7,139 bases of DNA from an uncultured Ruminococcus sp. (lineage in GTDB: Bacteria > Bacillota > Clostridia > Oscillospirales > Ruminococcaceae). Of the stretch, positions 1 through 3,630 are shown piece after piece. How positions within the stretch are numbered: the first letter of the stretch is position 1; the number at the start of each line of letters is the position of its first letter. The notes beneath the pieces were generated by a model. The model did no database searches and was not told where the DNA came from. It worked only from the letters and a program-made list of their open reading frames with translations. Location of the stretch: contig CAMWXM010000148.1 of assembly GCA_947178195.1 (NCBI GenBank), positions 1 through 7,139 on the forward strand. The letters are read 5' to 3'. The position numbers and the translations under genes were made by a program.

Positions 1-339
1 TTCACGGATATTTTTAAGGCAATCCTTTGTATTTCGGGCGAAACGGCTTATTGACTTGGTGTAAATTCTGTCAATTTTACCTTTGCGGCAGTCGTTCATC
101 ATACGCTGAAAATCTTCTCTCTTATCCTCGCAAGTTCCCGTCACACCCTCGTCTGCGTAAACATTTATAAGGGTTTCTGTTTTGCTGTAAGCAAGGAAGT
201 TCTCATAATATTTAAGCTGTGCCATGAAGGAGTTAAGCTGATCTTCACTGTCAGAACTCACTCTGCAATATGCAGCACAGCGAATCATTTTGATTTTTTC
301 TTCTGTTATTGTAGGTTGTATCACCGTTACTGTCGGCAT
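1..339 (-). CDS. Serine recombinase, N-terminal catalytic domain (partial at left edge)
   Basis: This is the first 113 codons of a site-specific recombinase of the resolvase/invertase superfamily, probably a large serine integrase that inserts and excises the element. The motif AAYCRVSSDSEDQ at residues 22-34 carries the likely nucleophile Ser28, and further on DEGVTGT, DFQRMMNDCRKGKIDRI and KSISRFARNT match the conserved catalytic fold. The start is the ATG at 339-337, chosen because GGAGGTGA stands a few bases upstream; a later Met18 lies nearer the usual domain start but has no such site. The C-terminal DNA-binding part lies beyond base 1, so length and subgroup cannot be judged. It is the last gene of a minus-strand series with mazF, a 52-residue protein and a DUF3789-like peptide, as expected for an integration module. 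The family call is firm; the 'large integrase' subtype is inferred. Confidence 0.93.
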   Translation of the reverse strand, partial: MPTVTVIQPTITEEKIKMIRCAAYCRVSSDSEDQLNSFMAQLKYYENFLAYSKTETLINVYADEGVTGTCEDKREDFQRMMNDCRKGKIDRIYTKSISRFARNTKDCLKNIRE

Positions 340-366
340 TTCTGTCACCTCCGTTTCACCAACAAG

Positions 367-395
367 GATACCATATTTTTTATCAGAATGGTATC
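367..395. repeat. Inverted repeat in the recombinase leader
   Basis: GATACCAT at 367-374 and ATGGTATC at 388-395 are perfect 8-base inverted arms around a 13-base AT-rich loop. The repeat ends just before the ribosome site of the recombinase, in the 72-base gap after the DUF3789-like gene. It could be an operator, an RNA hairpin controlling recombinase translation, or part of a recombination site; the sequence alone does not decide. Confidence 0.5.
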
Positions 396-411
396 ACCAA
401 ACCTGACAAAA

Positions 412-531
412 TTAATCCTTATAATCTGTTCTATTCATACATTTATCTGCTTGTCCTGCTGTTATGCAAAAGCACATCATAAACATTCCAACAATACCGC
501 CGAAAACTGTTCCTAAAATAAATCCTAACAC
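412..531 (-). CDS. DUF3789-like small membrane protein (39 aa)
   Basis: This is a 39-residue protein beginning VLGFILGTVFGGIVGMFMMC (GTG start) and ending in a short polar tail, AGQADKCMNRTDYKD. Residues 2-25 form one glycine-rich hydrophobic span, so it should be a single-pass membrane peptide with a short charged C-terminus. The pattern matches my recollection of the DUF3789 family, which is common in Clostridia mobile elements; its function is unknown. The GTG at 531-529 is preceded by AAAGGAG at good spacing, and that site overlaps the stop codon of the upstream 52-residue gene only 13 bases away, so the two are probably co-transcribed and translationally linked. The family name is from memory; that it is a coding gene is well supported by its start signal and composition. 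Confidence 0.75.
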   Translation of the reverse strand: MLGFILGTVFGGIVGMFMMCFCITAGQADKCMNRTDYKD

Positions 532-544
532 TTAAATCTCTCCT

Positions 545-703
545 TTATGCTGCGTCCTTTGAGGACGGAAATTTTCTGTAAATATCCTCCGTATTTCTGC
601 TGTTAAAATTCTGCTTTTCATCTGTTTCAAGAATTTTATCCAACTTATCTGCAAATATTCTTGCCATAAAATCAATGTATTCTGCTTGTCCGAACTTAGT
701 CAT
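545..703 (-). CDS. 52-residue hypothetical protein overlapping mazF
   Basis: This small soluble protein begins MTKFGQAEYIDFMARIFADK and is followed by a charged, helix-prone region (LDKILETDEKQ) and a polar tail. I do not recognise a named domain. Its ATG lies inside the end of mazF: the last 8 bases of mazF (703-696, ATGACTAA) are also its first codons in another frame, a typical sign of translational coupling. A GGAG sequence for this start sits within the mazF reading frame. It is followed after 13 bases by the DUF3789-like gene. Being locked to mazF, it is a candidate partner of the toxin, although MazE-type antitoxins normally precede the toxin and this protein has no visible AbrB or ribbon-helix-helix pattern. 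That role is only a possibility. Confidence 0.7.
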   Translation of the reverse strand: MTKFGQAEYIDFMARIFADKLDKILETDEKQNFNSRNTEDIYRKFPSSKDAA

Positions 704-1043
704 TAACCTTAACTCCTATGCTTATTTTTACTGCCCTATCCACTTTCTCCATAACTTCCAAACCAACAGAACCAACATATCTCATCAGTCTTTCACGGTC
801 TATGGTGCGTATCTGCTCCGCAAGAACAATTGAATCCTTGGGCAGCATTTTTGAACCACAGATACGGATATGAGTAGGCATATTATTCTTTTTTGCTGAC
901 GAAATAGGCAGTACTACGAGCGTTGGACTATACTTATTTCCCGCGTTATTCTGTACCACAAGAACAGGTCTGATACCACCTTGTTCCGAGCCTATTATCG
1001 GATCAAGATCGGCATAAAATATATCTCCACGTTTTACAACCAT
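696..1043 (-). CDS. mazF: MazF/PemK-family endoribonuclease toxin
   Basis: This 115-residue protein is collinear with Bacillus subtilis MazF (EndoA), a sequence-specific ribonuclease that cleaves mRNA and is normally held inactive by MazE. The N-terminal block VKRGDIFYADLDPIIGSEQG, then GIRPVLVVQN, and the later AEQIRTIDRERL are near-identical family signatures. Arg25, a catalytic residue in the B. subtilis enzyme, is present. The second catalytic position (Thr48 in B. subtilis) is Ser48 here, in PISS, a conservative change. Length is normal and the gene looks intact. AAAGGAGAA precedes the ATG at 1043-1041. No MazE-like gene lies upstream, where there are instead about 575 bases of hairpin-rich DNA; downstream a 52-residue gene overlaps by 8 bases. 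On a mobile element it may serve in maintenance, regulation or defence; this is inferred. Confidence 0.93.
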   Translation of the reverse strand: MVVKRGDIFYADLDPIIGSEQGGIRPVLVVQNNAGNKYSPTLVVLPISSAKKNNMPTHIRICGSKMLPKDSIVLAEQIRTIDRERLMRYVGSVGLEVMEKVDRAVKISIGVKVND

Positions 1044-1161
1044 TTTAAATTTCTCCTTTCCATTTTTATATATTTTAAAATTACGTATTTTTTCTATGGT
1101 CGAGCCTTATGAAAAATCCACTATAAAAGTTAAAAAAGAATCGCTCTGCCGGAGCACCGGC

Positions 1162-1244
1162 TTATGTAATACTGCGGCTTGCCAAACGCAAACCGCAGTA
1201 ATAACTCATTTTGCCTTCGTCTGATTGTTCAGACGATTTTCCAT
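1162..1244 (-). other. Two overlapping micro-frames (12 and 15 codons) before mazF
   Basis: MENRLNNQTKAK runs 1244-1206, and its stop overlaps the start of MSYYCGLRLASRSIT (1209-1162) as ATGA. The first contains the 1218-1235 hairpin, the second the 1170-1200 hairpin, and the second ends right at the 1148-1161 hairpin. Such an arrangement resembles a leader-peptide/attenuator layout, but neither has a good ribosome site, so translation is doubtful. Confidence 0.2.
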
Positions 1245-1255
1245 GATATTTATTC

Positions 1256-1417
1256 TCAATACCCGTCATGGCGGAACATCGTGAACGATCGGCAGCTTAC
1301 CGATCTCATGGAAATCTCATCCCTCCGAGGTTCTCTCGAAGCCGCCCTCATTGCCTGATTCCCCGACCAAGGGGTGCTGTGACTGGACAGAAGTATCATT
1401 GTCCTCCTGCGTTTCAT
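1256..1417 (-). CDS. Doubtful 53-residue arginine-rich reading frame inside the structured region
   Basis: An ATG-started frame encodes MKRRRTMILLSSHSTPWSGN and continues with an Arg/Ser-rich sequence to a TGA at 1258-1256. The start has only a weak AGGGG upstream, too close to the ATG; the second ATG has AGGAGG, but only three bases away. Four of the hairpins described for this region lie inside it, and the composition (many Arg, Ser and Met, no clear fold) looks like translation of structured RNA rather than a protein. I keep it because similar short frames may be annotated in related elements, but I favour a noncoding reading. Confidence 0.2.
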   Translation of the reverse strand: MKRRRTMILLSSHSTPWSGNQAMRAASREPRRDEISMRSVSCRSFTMFRHDGY

Positions 1418-1618
1418 TGCCCCTGAAAAGCTATTTCAGTCTCGAAGCTTCATATTTATCGCAAGCGTATGGCTTCTGTGGCTGACGATTTTTAGACCGC
1501 CCGCAGGATTAACGTATTCCCGATGCTGTATATTCAATTTTCAAGTTTCCAAAAAGGATTTATTTCTCCTTTCACTTGTATAGGGGAAGAAGTCGAGGTT
1601 TTGATACCCCCTAAATTT

Positions 1619-2047
1619 TCATTTTTCTAAAAGTTTGTTAAGTTTGCACAAAATCTTAGCCTTCTTTTTATTGATATTTTTCTGATTTACGCCATAAAAC
1701 TCAGCACATTCACGCTCTGTTTTATTTTCAAAAAACAGCATTATTATCAAATCACGCTCAGATTCCGACAAAAAATCAATACTGCTGTAAAGCTTTTCAA
1801 TAAGCATTTTTCGATATGTTTCTTCTTCAACATCGTAATCAGTCATAAATTCCCTGAAATTTTCAAACGTATTTTTGTGTCCACCGATCAGCGCAGAAAA
1901 CTGTATCTCATGTTTGTAAAATGACTCGTCATTATCATCTATGTTCCACTGTGTTCTGTTGTAATGTGTACGAACTTCATCGCTCACCTCAACTTCCACA
2001 ATTTTTTTCAATATCGTGTCGTAAACACGTACTGTGTTTTTCTTCAT
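1619..2047 (-). CDS. Sigma-70 region-4-like small sigma factor / activator
   Basis: This 142-residue protein has a C-terminal helix-turn-helix of the sigma-70 region 4 type: LSESERDLIIMLFFENKT (about 93-110), then ECAEFYGVNQKNINKKKAKI (about 112-131) and a basic end. The N-terminal half, acidic and helix-rich, shows no region 2 core, so it may act as a short sigma-like activator rather than a full sigma factor. Proteins of this size and layout are usual in the regulatory modules of Tn916/Tn1549-like conjugative elements, and the gene position here, between an XRE regulator and a recombinase, agrees. GGGGGTGAG precedes the ATG at 2047-2045. Two terminators stand upstream, so it probably has its own promoter between 2130 and 2060, but I saw no clear -35/-10 pair. 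Target promoters are unknown. Confidence 0.82.
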   Translation of the reverse strand: MKKNTVRVYDTILKKIVEVEVSDEVRTHYNRTQWNIDDNDESFYKHEIQFSALIGGHKNTFENFREFMTDYDVEEETYRKMLIEKLYSSIDFLSESERDLIIMLFFENKTERECAEFYGVNQKNINKKKAKILCKLNKLLEK

Positions 2048-2130
2048 TTACTCACCCCCGTTCAATTTAGAATCAAACGAAGGCTACGGATATTTGGCAA
2101 TAATGCATTGCCATAAATTGCAAAAAGACA

Positions 2131-2166
2131 TAAAAAACTCCGTTCCGCTTTTAAAGCGAACGGAGT
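2131..2166 (-). terminator. Intrinsic terminator (second of a tandem pair)
   Basis: Arms ACTCCGTT and AACGGAGT (2137-2144, 2159-2166), continued by an inner CGCTT/AAGCG stem with one bulged base, give a strong hairpin. On the minus strand it is followed by a T6 run (2137-2132, the first T still in the stem). It lies downstream of the first terminator and before the sigma-like gene, so it is either a back-up stop or an attenuator in the sigma leader. Confidence 0.8.
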
Positions 2167-2174
2167 CAATAAAA

Positions 2175-2229
2175 TAAAAAAGAGCAGAAGTTGACAATAG
2201 CTTTAAAAGCTGCTTGTCAAACTCCTACT
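2175..2229 (-). terminator. Intrinsic terminator of the zinc-ribbon gene
   Basis: TTGACAA (2191-2197) pairs with TTGTCAA (2214-2220), with an inner AGCTTT/AAAGCT stem and outer partial pairing that reaches GAG/CTC. On the minus strand the hairpin begins directly after the TAG stop of the zinc-ribbon gene and ends in TTTTTTATTTTATT. This is a textbook Rho-independent terminator. Confidence 0.88.
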
Positions 2230-2430
2230 CTACATTTCACATATACGTGGTGTCTGTACTAAGTCAGAATATATAATTTTTATTTCTTGTCGGCATTTCC
2301 AGCATTTTATCAAAACCATACAGGCTGCGGAATGCTGATTTACCTCATTTTCATTTATCAAAATATCAAATAATCTGCCGCCGCAGAGCGGACAGCGTAC
2401 CTGATGTAATTCGTTTTGTCTTTCCTTCAC
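2230..2430 (-). CDS. Com-like small zinc-ribbon protein (66 aa)
   Basis: The protein has two Cys-x2-Cys knuckles, CPLC at residues 13-16 and CWKC at 43-46, about 26 residues apart, each followed by a basic, beta-prone stretch. The second half (VLIKCWKCRQEIKIIY) closely resembles the zinc finger of phage Mu Com, a small translational regulator that binds mRNA, so a nucleic-acid-binding zinc ribbon is likely. What it regulates here is not known. The start is a GTG at 2430-2428 with AGAAGGTG about ten bases upstream. The gene follows the XRE regulator by 85 bases, a gap that contains an operator-like palindrome and a long hairpin, and it ends at a strong terminator, so the two may form a short regulated operon. 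Confidence 0.75.
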   Translation of the reverse strand: MKERQNELHQVRCPLCGGRLFDILINENEVNQHSAACMVLIKCWKCRQEIKIIYSDLVQTPRICEM

Positions 2431-2455
2431 TTTTTATGAATATCACCTTCTGTTG

Positions 2456-2473
2456 TTTAGCTGAACAGCTAAA
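2456..2473. promoter_or_regulatory. 18-base perfect palindrome, likely operator
   Basis: TTTAGCTG-AA-CAGCTAAA is a perfect inverted repeat with a 2-base centre, placed just upstream of the ribosome site of the zinc-ribbon gene and downstream of the XRE gene. Its size and symmetry fit a dimeric helix-turn-helix repressor site. Binding by the adjacent XRE protein is inferred. Confidence 0.5.
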
Positions 2474-2480
2474 TCATATG

Positions 2481-2514
2481 CAGTAATTTTGCGGATCATT
2501 CCGCAAGATTACTG
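2481..2514. repeat. Long hairpin directly after the XRE gene
   Basis: Fifteen-base arms (2481-2495 and 2500-2514) pair completely apart from one G-T wobble position, around a TCAT loop. It starts two bases after the TGA stop of the XRE gene. No T-run follows on the minus strand, so it is not a normal terminator; it may protect the 3' end of the XRE message, act as a processing site, or partly block read-through. Confidence 0.6.
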
Positions 2515-2515
2515 T

Positions 2516-2878
2516 TCATTTTTTAAGCTGTTCTATGAATTGTTTCCAATCTTCATCTGCTGCATTGGCGTCACGGGCTGCTCTGATTGCCTGCCGAACA
2601 ATTTTATTTTCAGCGACATATTCTGCAATATCAGGACTTACCTGCCCGCTTGCCTCCGCATACAGATCGTACATTGTTTCTTTTTCTGCTTTATTCAAGT
2701 ACAGAATTTTAGCCATTTTGTCAAGAAGCTCAGCACTTGGGTGAGTACGAATGCCTTTCTCAAGCTGAGATAAATATGCGTTTGAGATTCCAAGCGCTTT
2801 TGCAAGCTCTTGACTTTCCATAGATAACTTTTGTCTTTTCTCGGATATGAACTGACCGAACTTAGGTTTGTTGTTCAT
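2516..2878 (-). CDS. XRE-family helix-turn-helix regulator (120 aa)
   Basis: This is a Cro/CI-type DNA-binding protein. The HTH spans about residues 7-60, with ELAKALGISNAYLSQLEKG forming the central helices including the recognition helix. The C-terminal half is helical and charged (SPDIAEYVAENKIVRQAIRA), probably for dimerisation or signal sensing. No peptidase or metal motif is visible. The ATG at 2878-2876 has AAGGA a few bases upstream. It heads the module of zinc ribbon, sigma-like factor and recombinase and is the likely repressor of that module; the nearby palindrome at 2456-2473 is a candidate target. It follows the immunity-like gene of the RHS cassette by 104 bases, in which I saw AT-rich sequence with a possible promoter but nothing decisive. 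Confidence 0.9.
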   Translation of the reverse strand: MNNKPKFGQFISEKRQKLSMESQELAKALGISNAYLSQLEKGIRTHPSAELLDKMAKILYLNKAEKETMYDLYAEASGQVSPDIAEYVAENKIVRQAIRAARDANAADEDWKQFIEQLKK

Positions 2879-2982
2879 ATAATTCCTTATGGAATATTAT
2901 CAGAGGTTAAAGAATCTAAAATATTGTATACTACATAATGGCTATAAACGATGACTATATCTAATAACGCAAAATAACATTA

Positions 2983-3630
2983 TCATGAAATTTTGTTATA
3001 ACCCTCTCCTAATATATTAGTCTCATATACCTCATGTAAATCTTTTGTCACTAAATAAAAACCTTTTGTAGTAACATGATCTCCTTCATCATAATAAGCT
3101 TTTATAGAATATGCGTCATGCCCGTTATATTTTTCTTCACCCATAATAGTATAGGACAATCCTTCTATTTTTAGAGTGTCGATTAAAATTGTAATAGCGT
3201 CATGTTCAGATAGGACAGCTTCATTATTTGATTCAATAAAACTATTCGTATTTTCATATTCATCAAGTATTATTATATTTTGAGATATTTTTTGCACCAC
3301 ATATTTTCCTTTTATTAAATTACAATCAGTATCGTAATAAGCTTCTATCTCATAAGAAGGTTCGCCGTTATATTCTTTTTCGAATATTACTTTATAGGTT
3401 AATCCAGATGTTTTTAAAGATTCGCTTAATACTTTAATTGCATCATGTTCGGTTAATTCTTCAATTTGAAATAAGGTTTCATCAACCGCATTAACTGATT
3501 CACTCTTTTTCGGTAATTTGTTCATAGTTGAAGGCTTATTCAAACTACCACTATTATTCAACATATAAATAGATAATAGAGTAAAAAATATTACTGAAGT
3601 GCAAATTAAAGCTAAGCTAATTTTTTTCAT
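2983..3630 (-). CDS. Membrane-anchored two-repeat protein, candidate immunity protein for the RHS-GH73 tip
   Basis: This 215-residue protein starts with MKK and one hydrophobic span (about 4-24), then a polar linker and two copies of the same domain, residues 59-114 and 140-196. Shared blocks are LxEHDAI, LKxxGLxY, YNGxxxY, AYYD and a KGxYxV strand. The domain looks PepSY-like, as in surface lipoproteins of Clostridia, but I cannot name it. There is no good lipobox, so I expect an uncleaved anchor with the repeats outside. The ATG at 3630 overlaps the RHS stop codon as ATGA, with GGGGG just upstream; a TTG twelve bases earlier lies before that site and is not preferred. Cognate immunity genes normally follow toxin tips, and a peptidoglycan-cutting toxin would need protection outside the membrane, which fits. 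The role is inferred. Confidence 0.72.
   Translation of the reverse strand: MKKISLALICTSVIFFTLLSIYMLNNSGSLNKPSTMNKLPKKSESVNAVDETLFQIEELTEHDAIKVLSESLKTSGLTYKVIFEKEYNGEPSYEIEAYYDTDCNLIKGKYVVQKISQNIIILDEYENTNSFIESNNEAVLSEHDAITILIDTLKIEGLSYTIMGEEKYNGHDAYSIKAYYDEGDHVTTKGFYLVTKDLHEVYETNILGEGYNKIS
3043..3456 (-). repeat. Tandem duplication inside the immunity-like gene
   Basis: Codons 59-114 (3456-3289) and 140-196 (3213-3043) encode two diverged copies of one domain of about 57 residues, separated by 25 residues. The protein similarity is plain, while the DNA copies have drifted, so the duplication is not recent. Confidence 0.75.

Larger units (their letters stand above)
1140..1613 (-). ncRNA. Candidate structured RNA between the sigma-like gene and mazF
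   Basis: The stretch 1044-1618 holds no convincing gene. It is visibly richer in G and C than its neighbours and dense in short hairpins: 1148-1161 (GCCGG/CCGGC), 1170-1200 (13-base arms), 1218-1235 (7-base arms, 4-base loop), 1287-1305, 1323-1341, 1361-1374, 1385-1404 and 1581-1613. In two of them (1170-1200 and 1323-1341) the only imperfect pair is A-C if read on the plus strand but G-U if read on the minus strand. This points to a minus-strand RNA, the same direction as mazF. A T6 run on that strand (1137-1132) follows the last hairpin, but 10 bases away, so it is not a standard terminator. Options are a long 5' leader of the mazF operon, an independent small RNA, or a transfer or recombination site. 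I could not match it to a named RNA family. Confidence 0.42.

Noticed and set aside
316..516. A 66-codon plus-strand frame with an apparently hydrophobic Cys-rich product
   Set aside because: It lies opposite the DUF3789-like gene and the recombinase start, both of which have strong ribosome sites on the minus strand; it has none of its own.
1558..1583. AAAGGAGAAATAA on the minus strand as a ribosome site for a gene
   Set aside because: No start codon follows at usable distance; AAAGGA pairs instead with TCCTTTTT to make a weak hairpin with a short T-run.
2489..2773. Two plus-strand frames (2489-2773 and 2535-2744)
   Set aside because: Both are antisense to the XRE regulator, whose HTH is unmistakable, and the predicted products have the odd Cys/Phe/Ser-rich make-up of a mirror frame.
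2900..2982. Promoter for the XRE gene (TATACA-like and TTTATA-like hexamers)
   Set aside because: AT-rich hexamers occur, but none has a convincing -35 at 17 bases, so I did not list one.
2983..3630. Immunity-like protein as a lipoprotein
   Set aside because: The only early cysteine (Cys10, after ALI) does not fit the lipobox and lies too close to the N-terminus; a membrane anchor fits better.
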